In this document: positions 48,297 through 57,655 of the stretch, in pieces
Layout of the letters: each line of letters starts with the position of its first letter
How positions within the stretch are numbered: the first letter of the stretch is position 1
NCBI GenBank assembly: GCA_014860745.1
Contig: JACZJC010000049.1
Span: 1 to 64,000, forward strand
Reading direction: 5' to 3'
From: Anaerolineales bacterium
GTDB lineage: Bacteria > Chloroflexota > Anaerolineae > Anaerolineales > Villigracilaceae
Length of the DNA: 64,000 bases
Position numbers and translations under genes: made by a program
The notes under the pieces: model-generated
The model's database searches: none
Told to the model about the DNA's origin: nothing
Seen by the model: the letters and a program-made list of their open reading frames with translations, nothing else

Positions 48297-48304
48297 ATAA
48301 TAAA

Positions 48305-48331
48305 AGAGGACGGCGGCGACGCCGTCCTCAA
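48305..48331 (-). terminator. GC-rich hairpin between rsmG and DUF4349 gene
   Basis: GAGGACGGCGgcgaCGCCGTCCTC. Confidence 0.55.
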
Positions 48332-48349
48332 CTCAATACTCGTTACTTG

Positions 48350-49309
48350 TTACTTCTTCTCTTCCTCAACCTCAACCTTCGTTTCCACCTTCTTCTTGTT
48401 CCCGCGCAATTTTCTAAACACGGCGCGGACACCGATGAAGATCAAGTACAGCGGAATACCGACGGTGACCCACACAGGCAGGGTGTAGATGACGAAACGG
48501 ATGACGAAGTTCACGAAATCCTGGTAGAAGTAGATCAAATCCTGCACGGCATCCTTTGCAACACCCTGCGGTTCCCATCCGCCGATCTCGATGGGTTGTT
48601 CTTTTTCCTCGGCAATAATGCGGACGGTGATCGCGGAAAGAGCGGCCGCCTCTTCATAATATTTCATCTGGCCTTTGACGATCTCGATCTGCTCGCGATA
48701 ATACACAAGCTGGTTGAAGATATTCACCACATCCTCTGTCTCGGTGGCGGTTTCCATGATGCGGCTCAATTGTTCTTCTGCGGCTTCATAGTTGGCGAGA
48801 CGTGATTTCAGGTCCACATATTCGGCGGTGACATCCTGTCCGGAGCGATTCTCGTTCTGGATTTCGACCACATCCTTCTTGATCTGTTCCAGCGCTTCAT
48901 CCAGTTTTTCGGCTGGCACGCGGATGACCACCTGCGCCTCGGGTACTTCGACATAATTGTTGTTGAAGCTTTGGTAAAGGTTCGACGAAACCACAAACCC
49001 GCCCATCTGCTCTGCCATGATCTGGATATTCTTCATGCGGCCTTCCACATCAGCGACCACGATGGAAATATCCGCGTTCTGGATGACGATGCGTTCAACA
49101 GCCGACGCTTCTCCGCCGCCCCCGGAGCTGGCTGGAGCTTCCTGGGCAGTCATAAACCCGGCGGTGGGCGCCGGCGCGGCGGCGTATAACTCCGGCTGGA
49201 TTCCGTCCGCAACATAGACTTCAGTGGCTTGCGATGCACGGGAACTGCCGCATGCGGCGAGGAACAATGCGGCGATGACAATCAAACTGAATGGCAATAT
49301 CTTTTTCAT
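48350..49309 (-). CDS. DUF4349-type lipoprotein
   Basis: LAACGSS lipobox; IQNADISIVVADVEGRMKNIQIMAEQMGGFVVSSN; C-terminal TM. Confidence 0.82.
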   Translation of the reverse strand: MKKILPFSLIVIAALFLAACGSSRASQATEVYVADGIQPELYAAAPAPTAGFMTAQEAPASSGGGGEASAVERIVIQNADISIVVADVEGRMKNIQIMAEQMGGFVVSSNLYQSFNNNYVEVPEAQVVIRVPAEKLDEALEQIKKDVVEIQNENRSGQDVTAEYVDLKSRLANYEAAEEQLSRIMETATETEDVVNIFNQLVYYREQIEIVKGQMKYYEEAAALSAITVRIIAEEKEQPIEIGGWEPQGVAKDAVQDLIYFYQDFVNFVIRFVIYTLPVWVTVGIPLYLIFIGVRAVFRKLRGNKKKVETKVEVEEEKK

Positions 49310-49448
49310 GATTTCTTCTCCTTATTTCTCTTTGGCGAATTCTCCACCCGTTTGACGAAGGTGCTCAATAAATAGTTCCCAATTTAGACGATTGACGGTG
49401 GACCGTAAGCAATTTCCACGGTCTATCGTCCGCGGTCTACCGTCTCTT

Positions 49449-50180
49449 TTACCATCCCTCCGCAATGCGGACAGCATGTTTTTCGGGCAGTCCCGCCGCG
49501 CGGATGCGCTCCTGCACTTCGGCAAAATTGTATGCCGCGCGGCGCGGAGTCCACGTGCGGGCATCGGAGTCGTAAATGGCATAGGCCGCGCGCGGGTCGC
49601 GGTCGCGCGGCTGGCCGACTGAGCCCGGGTTCAGAATCAGCTTCGGATGGATGGAGACCACCTCATTCGGTCTCACATGTTCGAGGGTCACACGGTCCTT
49701 TTCCACATCGAGCGCGAACATGCACTGAATGTGCGAATGTCCCACAAAACAGGCCGGCGTATCGAAATGGTCGAAGTTGAGCCGCGCCGAAAGGGTGTTC
49801 AAAATATATTCCCACAACGGGTCGCGCGGACTGCCATGCGCCAGCGTCACCTCGCCGCGCACTTTTGTTTTCGTCGGCAGCGAACGCATGAAATCCATAT
49901 TACTGGCGGATATAACTTTTTCGTGATGCATCAGGGATTTTCGCGCGTCGCCATTGAAAGTTTCGAGCGGCATCCTGCCGATGACAGCCACATCATGGTT
50001 GCCCAGCAGGCAGATGAGGTTTTTTATATCGCGCACCTCCTCCACCACGGCGTTGGGGTCGGGGCCGTAGCCCACCAGGTCGCCGAGGCACCAGGTCTCA
50101 TCCACATTTCCGGCATCCTTCAAAACCGCTTCGAGCGCGGTGTAATTAGCATGAATATCCGACATAACTAAAATACGCAT
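49449..50180 (-). CDS. Metallophosphoesterase (YfcE/MJ0936-like)
   Basis: MRILVMSDIHANYTALEAVL, CLGDLVGYGPDP, LLGNHDVAVIG, VGHSHIQ. Confidence 0.93.
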   Translation of the reverse strand: MRILVMSDIHANYTALEAVLKDAGNVDETWCLGDLVGYGPDPNAVVEEVRDIKNLICLLGNHDVAVIGRMPLETFNGDARKSLMHHEKVISASNMDFMRSLPTKTKVRGEVTLAHGSPRDPLWEYILNTLSARLNFDHFDTPACFVGHSHIQCMFALDVEKDRVTLEHVRPNEVVSIHPKLILNPGSVGQPRDRDPRAAYAIYDSDARTWTPRRAAYNFAEVQERIRAAGLPEKHAVRIAEGW

Positions 50181-50181
50181 A

Positions 50182-51387
50182 TCACTCCAACAGCCTTGCA
50201 ATGTGTTCGATGATTTTTTCAGCCGCTTCGGTCTTGCTCATCAACGACAGGGTTTCCTTCGAACCGTCTGCAAACAACAACGTGATTCGATTCGTATCCG
50301 TTCCAAAGCCCGCATCGCTTGCGGAGATGTCATTGGCGGCGATGAAATCCAATCCCTTGGATTTTAACTTCTCTTCCGCGTTTTCAAGCAGAGATTGACT
50401 CTCCGCCGCAAATCCCGCGGTCACTTTGAAACGCCTCTTTTTTCCGCCGAGGGTTGACAGGGTTCCAAGGACATCGGGCGCCGCTTCGAGTTCGATCTGC
50501 GGAATGCCGTCCCGTTTTTTCATTTTTTCCCTGGCAACCTGCGTTGGGCGGAAATCCGCTGCCGCAGCCGCCATTACCAATGCATCTGCGGATTCGCTTA
50601 TCAGGACATCGAGCATTTCCTGCACGCTCTTCACATCGACGACTTTTGCGCCGACAGGCGGAGTCAACGCGGTGGGGGTGGTGACCAGTAAAACTTCCGC
50701 GCCTGCATCGAGTGCGGCTTGCGCGAGGGCATAACCCTGTTTTCCTGATGATCGGTTCGTAATCACGCGGACGGGGTCAATGGCTTCCTGAGTTCCGCCC
50801 GCTGTGACGATGATTTTTTTGCCAGCCAGTTTTCCCTTTTTCCCAAGTGCCAGGCGGATGTGACCCAGCACTTCCATTGGCTCGATCATGCGGCCTTTGC
50901 CGGAAAGACCCGAAGCGAGGTGTCCGCTTGCAGGACCGGCAACCAGCGCGCCGCGGGAAAGAAGCGTGGATAAATTTTGCTGCGTGGCGGAGTGGTCGAA
51001 CATCCCGCCGTCCATCGCAGGCGCGATCAAAATCGGGCAGGTCGCTGCAAGGGCAGTGACAGTCAATAAGTTATCCGCGATGCCGTGTGCGAGTTTTGCC
51101 ATTGTGTCGGCGGTGCAGGGCGCAATGACAAGCAGATCCGCGGTTTTGCCAAAACTGATATGCAGAATATGGGCTTCATCACCCCAGAGGTCTTTGTCGG
51201 TGTACGCGCGTCGCCCGGTGACCGATTGAAAAGTAAGCGGTGAAACGAATTTCTCCCCCGCGCCCGTCAGGATCACATCTACTTGCGCGCCGGCCTGTGC
51301 CAGCTTGGAGGCCAGGTCAGCTGCTTTGTAAGCCGCAATAGACCCTGTGACGCCAAGAAGGATGTGCTTACTTGAAAGGATGGACAT
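50182..51387 (-). CDS. coaBC: Phosphopantothenoylcysteine decarboxylase/phosphopantothenate-cysteine ligase
   Basis: ILLGVTGSIAAYKAADLASKL; PAMDGGMFDH; IIVTAGGTQEAIDPVRVITNRSSGKQGYALA. Confidence 0.94.
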   Translation of the reverse strand: MSILSSKHILLGVTGSIAAYKAADLASKLAQAGAQVDVILTGAGEKFVSPLTFQSVTGRRAYTDKDLWGDEAHILHISFGKTADLLVIAPCTADTMAKLAHGIADNLLTVTALAATCPILIAPAMDGGMFDHSATQQNLSTLLSRGALVAGPASGHLASGLSGKGRMIEPMEVLGHIRLALGKKGKLAGKKIIVTAGGTQEAIDPVRVITNRSSGKQGYALAQAALDAGAEVLLVTTPTALTPPVGAKVVDVKSVQEMLDVLISESADALVMAAAAADFRPTQVAREKMKKRDGIPQIELEAAPDVLGTLSTLGGKKRRFKVTAGFAAESQSLLENAEEKLKSKGLDFIAANDISASDAGFGTDTNRITLLFADGSKETLSLMSKTEAAEKIIEHIARLLE

Positions 51388-51485
51388 ATCAAGTTGATTA
51401 TACTTCCAACGCAAAACAAAACCATGAGCGAAATTCCGTTTTTTGTCCATAAATCCGTATAGAGTCTGTTTACAAATTTTCCCCC

Positions 51486-51514
51486 TTGACGCATCTGCAT
51501 GACGGGCATAGAAT
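51486..51514 (+). promoter_or_regulatory. Sigma70-like promoter: TTGACG - 17 nt - TAGAAT
   Basis: Exact 17-nt spacer; upstream of leader ORF. Confidence 0.75.
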
Positions 51515-51524
51515 AGCGCCCAAC

Positions 51525-51602
51525 ATGCTTAAGTCTGCCCGTTGGTTTGCGTTTTATTTTTATTACGGTTTCCGAGGTTCGGTTGCCGTTGGTGGCGCTT
51601 AA
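51525..51602 (+). CDS. Putative aromatic leader peptide MLKSARWFAFYFYYGFRGSVAVGGA
   Basis: 25 codons, 8 aromatic residues within WFAFYFYYGF; ATG about 11 nt after the -10 box; followed by terminator and aroH. Confidence 0.75.
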   Translation: MLKSARWFAFYFYYGFRGSVAVGGA

Positions 51603-51632
51603 GTAAACAGAGAATCAAACCTGTTCACGTAA

Positions 51633-51664
51633 AAGAGCGAGACCACGCGGTCTCGCTCTTTTTT
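51633..51664 (+). terminator. Intrinsic terminator/attenuator before aroH
   Basis: AAGAGCGAGACC-ACGC-GGTCTCGCTCTT-TTTT. Confidence 0.9.
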
Positions 51665-51709
51665 ATTATCTCGCAGGGGCGACCCTGCAACAATGAGGAG
51701 AATTTATTT

Positions 51710-52081
51710 ATGCCAATCCGAGGAATCCGCGGCGCGACCACTGTCCCCGCAGATGAGCAAGACCTGATCCTGGAAGCCACGCGCGAACTGCTCGAGGCTA
51801 TTCTTGCCGAAAACGACGATATGCGTCCCGAAGACATCGCCAGCGCGGTCTTCACCGTTACCGACGATCTCGCCGCCACCTTTCCCGCGCAAGCGGCAAG
51901 ACAAATGGGCTGGGGACTCGTCCCCATGCTGTGCGCGCGCGAGATCCCCGTGCCGGACAGTCTGCCGCGCGTCGTTCGCGTGCTGGTGCATTGGAACACG
52001 GAAATACCGCAGGACGAGATCACCCACGTCTATTTGCGGGACGCAGTCAGGTTGAGACCCGATCTGGTCTCGGCGCAGTAA
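51710..52081 (+). CDS. aroH: Chorismate mutase, AroH class
   Basis: RGIRGATTVPADEQDLILEATRELLEAIL...RVVRVLVHWNT; start MPIRG at 51710. Confidence 0.92.
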   Translation: MPIRGIRGATTVPADEQDLILEATRELLEAILAENDDMRPEDIASAVFTVTDDLAATFPAQAARQMGWGLVPMLCAREIPVPDSLPRVVRVLVHWNTEIPQDEITHVYLRDAVRLRPDLVSAQ

Positions 52082-52093
52082 AATCCATGTACC

Positions 52094-52212
52094 GGTGGTT
52101 GAGTGCGCCGAAGGCGCGTATCGAAACCACCAAGTAACAGGTAAACATAAAATATCTTATAAACATGTGGTCTCGATATGACACTCGCTACGCTCGTGTC
52201 TACTCGACCACC
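52094..52212. repeat. Paired inverted REP-like units, pair 3, between aroH and aroF
   Basis: GGTGGTTGAGTGCGCCGAAGGCGCGTATCGAAACCACC and GTGGTCTCGATATGACACTCGCTACGCTCGTGTCTACTCGACCAC. Confidence 0.82.
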
Positions 52213-52229
52213 GAAAATAGGAGAACAGA

Positions 52230-53276
52230 ATGATCATCGTAATGAAACCCAACTACACCCCCCAGCAGCTGGAGGGGGTCATCTCTTCAGTCAAGGCGCA
52301 CGGACTGACTCCCCACATCACCTATGGGGTGGAGACCGCCATCATCGCCGCGGTCGGCGAGTTCCATGTCACATCGCTGGACCCGTTTGAAGTCCTGGAA
52401 GGAGTCGAAAGCGTGAAACGAATATCACAGCCGTTCAAACTTGGCTCGCGCCAGGCGCATCCTGAAAATTCCATCTTCCCCATCGACGGTTTCACCATCG
52501 GCGGGAACGACATCGCCATCATCGCGGGACCTTGTTCGGTCGAGTCACGAAGCCAGATCCTCGAAACAGCCCATGCGGTGAGAGAAGCGGGTGCAAATGC
52601 GCTGCGCGGCGGAGTCTTCAAACCGCGCACGTCGCCCTATTCCTTCCAGGGGCTTGGAGAAGAAGGTCTCGAATATCTTGCCGAAGCCCGCGAACAGACG
52701 GGCATGCCCATCGTGGTCGAGATCATGTCGCAGACGCAGCTCGACGTTATGTTGAAATATGTGGATGTCTTCCAGGTGGGCGCGCGCAACATGCAGAACT
52801 TCAACCTTCTGCGCGCGCTTGGTGAAACGCGCAAAACGATTTTGCTCAAGCGCGGTTTGAGCGCGACCATCGAAGAATTGCTCATGTCCGCCGAATATCT
52901 TCTGGCGGGCGGCAACAAGCAGGTCGTTTTGTGCGAGCGCGGCATCCGCACCTTTGAAACCACCACGCGCAACACCACCGACATCAACGCCATTCCCGTG
53001 CTGAAAAAACTCACACACTTGCCTGTCATTCTCGACCCGTCCCACTCCACAGGTCACGCCGATTACGTAGCCGCTATCGCGCGCGCTGCCATTGCTGCAG
53101 GCGCCGACGGCCTCATCGTCGAAGTCCACCCTGAACCATCCAAAGCTGTTTCCGATGGCAAGCAATCGCTCAAGCCCGAAGCCTTTGCCGAGATGGTAAA
53201 ACAGATCAAAGCGATTGCCAAGATCATGGATCGCCGCGTCGCGCCCATCAAAAAGCCCGTCACTGCCGGCTGGTAA
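52230..53276 (+). CDS. aroF: 3-deoxy-7-phosphoheptulonate synthase
   Basis: IAGPCSVESRSQILETAHAVREAGANALRGGVFKPRTSPYSFQGLG. Confidence 0.95.
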   Translation: MIIVMKPNYTPQQLEGVISSVKAHGLTPHITYGVETAIIAAVGEFHVTSLDPFEVLEGVESVKRISQPFKLGSRQAHPENSIFPIDGFTIGGNDIAIIAGPCSVESRSQILETAHAVREAGANALRGGVFKPRTSPYSFQGLGEEGLEYLAEAREQTGMPIVVEIMSQTQLDVMLKYVDVFQVGARNMQNFNLLRALGETRKTILLKRGLSATIEELLMSAEYLLAGGNKQVVLCERGIRTFETTTRNTTDINAIPVLKKLTHLPVILDPSHSTGHADYVAAIARAAIAAGADGLIVEVHPEPSKAVSDGKQSLKPEAFAEMVKQIKAIAKIMDRRVAPIKKPVTAGW

Positions 53277-53278
53277 TC

Positions 53279-54163
53279 ATGGAGGATGGCTTTTCGTTGA
53301 AGGATTCTTGCATTGGAATTATCGGACTGGGACTCATGGGCGGCTCGCTTGCCATGCGTCTCAAGGGAAAATGCGCCCGCCTGATCGGATTCGACTCGCA
53401 TCCTCCCACGCTCGAAATTGCTCTTTCCAAGGGAATCATTGACCACGCCGAAAGTGATTCTGCCAACTTCCCCGCCCAAGTCGACATCTTGATTCTCGCC
53501 ACCCCCGTCCCTTCCATCCTCGAAACCCTTCACCAAATTTCAATTACCAATCACCAATTACCAAAACACCCCTGCATCGTCATGGACATCGGCTCGACCA
53601 AAAGGGACATCCTGCAAGCCATGATTGCCCTGCCCGTAAACTTCGACCCCATTGGCGGGCATCCCATTTGCGGAAAAGAAAAACTCGGCCTGGAAAACGC
53701 CGATGTGAATTTGTATCAGAACGCCCCGTTCATCGTCACCCCGTTGGAACGAACGACGGAACGGGCAAAATCGGCTGTGGGACAAATCATCTCTGCCATC
53801 GCTGCGGACCTCGTTGAAATGTCCGCCAATGAACATGACCATATCCTCGCATCCACGAGCCACCTTCCGTTTTTGCTCTCCTCCGCTCTCGCCCATACCA
53901 CCCCGCAGGAATTCGCTCCCTTTATTGGGCCAGGCTTCCGCTCGACATCCCGTCTTGCAGGCACACCCGCCCACATGATGCTTGGAATTCTGAAATCGAA
54001 TCGGGACAATGTTCTGAATGCAATTCAATCCTTTCGTAATTCGCTCGATGAAATTGAAATCGTTCTTCGAGATGAAAAATATGCTGAATTGGAAAACCTG
54101 CTGAATCAGGCTTGCTCAAACTATTACTCCATCACAGACAATCCTCCGATACCCAGTCACTAA
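53279..54163 (+). CDS. tyrA: Prephenate dehydrogenase
   Basis: IGIIGLGLMGGSLAMRLKG; FDPIGGHPICGKEKLGLENAD. Confidence 0.92.
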   Translation: MEDGFSLKDSCIGIIGLGLMGGSLAMRLKGKCARLIGFDSHPPTLEIALSKGIIDHAESDSANFPAQVDILILATPVPSILETLHQISITNHQLPKHPCIVMDIGSTKRDILQAMIALPVNFDPIGGHPICGKEKLGLENADVNLYQNAPFIVTPLERTTERAKSAVGQIISAIAADLVEMSANEHDHILASTSHLPFLLSSALAHTTPQEFAPFIGPGFRSTSRLAGTPAHMMLGILKSNRDNVLNAIQSFRNSLDEIEIVLRDEKYAELENLLNQACSNYYSITDNPPIPSH

Positions 54164-54180
54164 TTCTCTTTTGCACCCTC

Positions 54181-55461
54181 ATGCGAATCCTTCCGATCCA
54201 TCACCCTCTCAACGCCACTGTGCGCGTTCCTGGCTCCAAGTCGCTGACCAACCGTGCCTTGCTCATCGCCGCGCTCGCGGATGGAACCACGCACCTGACC
54301 AACGCCCTGTTCTCCGATGACTCGTGCTACTTCGCCAAAGCATTACATATTTTGGGGTTTGATGTTCAACTCGACGAGGCCAATCAAGAAATGACGGTCA
54401 CAGGCTTGGGCGGAAGAATCCCTGCGAAGAAAGCCGAACTCTTCATTGGCAATGCAGGTACGGCGGCGCGTTTTCTTTCTGCGTTCCTCACTCTTGGCAA
54501 TGGGGAATATCTTTTGGACGGCGATCCGCGCATGCGCGAACGTCCCATCGGCGATTTGGCTGCTTCACTCACTCAACTCGGCGCGAAATTGGAAACGACC
54601 AACAATTGTCCACCTGTGAAGGTTACGGCATCTGGCTTACGCGGCGGTAAAACAACAATGGCAGGTGACATTTCATCTCAATTCCTGTCCGCCCTTTTGA
54701 TGGTCGCTCCATACGCGCAAAGCCCAATTGAATTCGTCCTTTCCACTGAACTCAATTCCAAACCTTACGTGGACATGACCATCGCCATCATGAAAGACTT
54801 TGGCGTGGAAATTGAACGTCGCGGTAACGAACACTTCACTATCCGTCCCTCTTTCTTCTTTCCTCTTTCTTCTTATTCAATCGAATCTGACGCATCCGCC
54901 GCCGCCTACTTCTTCGCCGCGCCTGCCATTTGCGGCGGGACGGTAAAAGTGGAAAATATCTCGCGTAACTCCGTGCAAGGCGATATCCGCTTTTTGGATG
55001 TGCTTCAAAAAATGGGCTGTGTTGTTACAGAATCTGGCAACTCGATCACGGTCCATCGCCCGCAGGGATCGTCCATCGTCGGAATTGATGTGGACATGCG
55101 CGACATCCCCGACACCGCCCAAACCCTCGCCGCCATCGCCCCCTTTGCTGGTTCATCGACCCGCATTCGCGGCATCGCCTCTGCGCGTGTGAAGGAGACC
55201 GACCGAATCCACGCTACCTGCACAGAATTGGCGCGGCTCGGCGTCCGTGTGGAAGAAGCTGATGATGGAATGACCATCCATCCCGTAGAAAAGATGCGTC
55301 CTGCCGCCATCCAGACCTATAACGATCATCGCATGGCAATGGCATTCTCCCTCATCGGTCTGCGCTTCGACGGCGTCACCATCGAAAACCCAGCCTGTGT
55401 TTCCAAGACCTTTCCAAATTTCTTTGAAGTCCTTGACCAATTGAGCAAGCACCCTGCATGA
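54181..55461 (+). CDS. aroA: 3-phosphoshikimate 1-carboxyvinyltransferase (EPSP synthase)
   Basis: VPGSKSLTNRALLIAALADG; GNAGTAARFLSAFLTLG; YNDHRMAMAFSLIGLR. Confidence 0.95.
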   Translation: MRILPIHHPLNATVRVPGSKSLTNRALLIAALADGTTHLTNALFSDDSCYFAKALHILGFDVQLDEANQEMTVTGLGGRIPAKKAELFIGNAGTAARFLSAFLTLGNGEYLLDGDPRMRERPIGDLAASLTQLGAKLETTNNCPPVKVTASGLRGGKTTMAGDISSQFLSALLMVAPYAQSPIEFVLSTELNSKPYVDMTIAIMKDFGVEIERRGNEHFTIRPSFFFPLSSYSIESDASAAAYFFAAPAICGGTVKVENISRNSVQGDIRFLDVLQKMGCVVTESGNSITVHRPQGSSIVGIDVDMRDIPDTAQTLAAIAPFAGSSTRIRGIASARVKETDRIHATCTELARLGVRVEEADDGMTIHPVEKMRPAAIQTYNDHRMAMAFSLIGLRFDGVTIENPACVSKTFPNFFEVLDQLSKHPA

Positions 55462-56363
55462 ACTCAACCAATTACCAATTGCCAATTACCAATTACCAAC
55501 TGGGCTTGATCGGCCACTCCCTCGGCCACTCCCTCTCGCCCAAGATCCACACTGCTGCCCTCAACGCCTGCAACTTGCAAGGAACCTATTCCCTATTCCC
55601 CGTTCACCCCGGCGACAAACAGGGATTGAAGGATTTGCTTGCTCGTGTCCGCGCTGGTGAGTTGCACGGACTCAACGTCACCATTCCGCACAAACAGAAT
55701 GTCATTGAGTTAATGGACGGACTCACGCCCACCGCCCAAGCCATCGGAGCAGTCAACACGATCTATTTGCGTGAAGATAAATTGATCGGTGGCAATACCG
55801 ACGCGCCAGGTTTTTTATCGGACTTGAAGAGGTATATGGCAGAGTCCCCCTCTCCCCAAATGGGAGAGGGGCTAGGGGTGAGGGGGAAATCAGCATTGGT
55901 GTTGGGAGCAGGCGGTTCAGCACGGGCGGTTGTCTACGCCCTTCTCAACGACGGTTGGAATGTAACAATCTCATCCCGCCGACTTGAACAAGCCCAAGAA
56001 CTTGCTAAATCCTTCCCCGATTACCAACCTGCCCTAAGCATAGCCGAAGAGGTACCAATTACCAATTTCACCAACTTTCCACTTTCCACTTTCCACTTGA
56101 TCGTCAACACCACACCTCTCGGCATGGCACCCAATACAGATCAATCGCCCCTGCCCGAAAATCTGTCACTACCTTCCAATGCTTTTGTGTATGATCTTGT
56201 TTACAATCCAAGAGAAACGAAACTTGTCAAATTAGCCCGCGCGCAGGGACTGTCCGCAACCACTGGACTTGGCATGTTGATCGAACAAGCCGCCCTCGCC
56301 TTCGAAATCTGGACAGGTCACAACCCGCCGCGCGAAACTATGTTTCAAAGCGTTGATCAATAA
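55458..56363 (+). CDS. aroE: Shikimate dehydrogenase
   Basis: LIGHSLGHSLSPKIHTAALNA; GLNVTIPHKQNVIELMD; GAVNTIYLREDKLIGGNTDAPGF; ATGA overlap with aroA. Confidence 0.93.
   Translation: MNSTNYQLPITNYQLGLIGHSLGHSLSPKIHTAALNACNLQGTYSLFPVHPGDKQGLKDLLARVRAGELHGLNVTIPHKQNVIELMDGLTPTAQAIGAVNTIYLREDKLIGGNTDAPGFLSDLKRYMAESPSPQMGEGLGVRGKSALVLGAGGSARAVVYALLNDGWNVTISSRRLEQAQELAKSFPDYQPALSIAEEVPITNFTNFPLSTFHLIVNTTPLGMAPNTDQSPLPENLSLPSNAFVYDLVYNPRETKLVKLARAQGLSATTGLGMLIEQAALAFEIWTGHNPPRETMFQSVDQ
55468..55502 (+). repeat. Five tandem 7-mers (CCAATTA-type) in aroE N-terminal codons
   Basis: CCAATTA CCAATTG CCAATTA CCAATTA CCAACTG. Confidence 0.92.
55845..55886 (+). repeat. Palindromic CCCCTCTCCC...GGGAGAGGGGctaGGGGTGAGGGGG repeat inside aroE
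   Basis: Encodes ESPSPQMGEGLGVRG immediately before NADP-binding ALVLGAGGSARA. Confidence 0.88.
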
Positions 56364-56440
56364 TTATTTCTTCTTTCATCTTTCCTTCACACGGATAAAT
56401 TTTTCACTTACTACTTATCACTTTCCACTTGGAGACCCAC

Positions 56441-57652
56441 ATGCCCTTACGCTTCCTCACTGCTGGCGAATCCCACGGACCATCGCTCACCACCATCCTC
56501 GATGGCATTCCCGCAGGACTTCCCCTCACGACCGAGATCATCAACAAGGAACTCGCCCGCCGTCAGCACGGATACGGCTCAGGTGGACGGATGAAGATCG
56601 AAAAGGACACTGTTCAGATTCTTGGCGGCGTGATAGGCGGCGAAACGACAGGCGCGCCGATTTCCTTGCTCGTGCAAAACGCAGACCATGTCAAGTGGAA
56701 GGGCAAAACCATCGAGCCAATGACAACCCCGCGCCCAGGTCATGCGGATTTAACAGGCGCGGTCAAATATGGCTATAAAGATTTGCGCCCCGCCCTCGAA
56801 CGCGCGTCTGCCCGCGAGACCGCCATGCGCGTCGCCGCTGGTGCAGTGTGCAAGCATTTCTTGAATCAATTTGGAATCATCGTCGGCGGATACGTTTCAT
56901 CCATTGGCGAAATCCAAACAGATTTTGGCGACATGCCCTACGAAGAACGCTTCATCCGCGCTGAAGAGTCCGATGTGCGCTGTCCCATCGAAACATATGC
57001 AAATCAAATGCGAGCTGAAATCGAAAAGACCATTCATGGCAAAAATACATTGGGCGGCGTGCTTGAAATTGTCGCGCTCAATCTTCCAGTGGGCCTCGGC
57101 AGTTTTGTCCAATGGGATCGCCGTCTCGAAGCCAAACTTGCCCACGCCGTCATGTCCGTGCAAGCCATCAAAGGCGTGGAAGTCGGCGATGCGTTCGAGA
57201 ATGCAAAACGGATTGGAACGGAGGCCCACGACCCGATCCAATTGCAGAATGCAGAAGGCGGAATGCAGAATACGAACTCACGACCTTCGACCTTTGACCT
57301 TCGACGTTCAACGAACCGTGCAGGCGGAATTGAAGGCGGAATCAGCAACGGACAGCCGATCATCATCCGTGCCGCGATGAAACCGATTGCCACCACGCTT
57401 CTCCCCCAGCCGACAGTTGATCTTGCTTCGGGAACAGAATCTCCCACTAAATATGAACGCTCCGACTTTTGCCCCGTCCCCCGCGCCGTTCCCATCCTCG
57501 AAGCGATGGTCGTCTTCGTCCTTGCCGACGTCTTGCTCGAAAAACTTGGCGGCGACTCCATGGACGAAATCAAACCGCGCTTTGAATCGTTACGCAAAGC
57601 CACGCTCGAAGACCTGCCAATGGACAACATCCCGCACGTATTTTGGGAATAA
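56441..57652 (+). CDS. aroC: Chorismate synthase
   Basis: MPLRFLTAGESHGPSLTTILDGIPAGL; TNRAGGIEGGISNGQPIIIRAAMKPIATT. Confidence 0.95.
   Translation: MPLRFLTAGESHGPSLTTILDGIPAGLPLTTEIINKELARRQHGYGSGGRMKIEKDTVQILGGVIGGETTGAPISLLVQNADHVKWKGKTIEPMTTPRPGHADLTGAVKYGYKDLRPALERASARETAMRVAAGAVCKHFLNQFGIIVGGYVSSIGEIQTDFGDMPYEERFIRAEESDVRCPIETYANQMRAEIEKTIHGKNTLGGVLEIVALNLPVGLGSFVQWDRRLEAKLAHAVMSVQAIKGVEVGDAFENAKRIGTEAHDPIQLQNAEGGMQNTNSRPSTFDLRRSTNRAGGIEGGISNGQPIIIRAAMKPIATTLLPQPTVDLASGTESPTKYERSDFCPVPRAVPILEAMVVFVLADVLLEKLGGDSMDEIKPRFESLRKATLEDLPMDNIPHVFWE
57244..57313 (+). repeat. 70-bp stretch of 7-bp-period repeats inside aroC
   Basis: GCAGAAT GCAGAAG GCGGAAT GCAGAAT ACGAACT CACGACC TTCGACC TTTGACC TTCGACG TTCAACG. 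Confidence 0.85.
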
Positions 57653-57655
57653 TCT

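Noticed and set aside
51542-51709. N-terminal extension of the aroH ORF (MVCVLFLLRFPRFGC...)
   Set aside because: It runs through the leader ORF in another frame and through the terminator; AroH homology starts at MPIRGIRGATT (51710).
52545-53165. Minus-strand 206-aa ORF
   Set aside because: Antisense shadow of aroF; no independent evidence.
55468-55502. Short regular repeats, considered as CRISPR or assembly artefact
   Set aside because: Period is 7 bp with no spacers; similar arrays in three genes, all reading frames intact, so not a CRISPR and unlikely a local assembly error.
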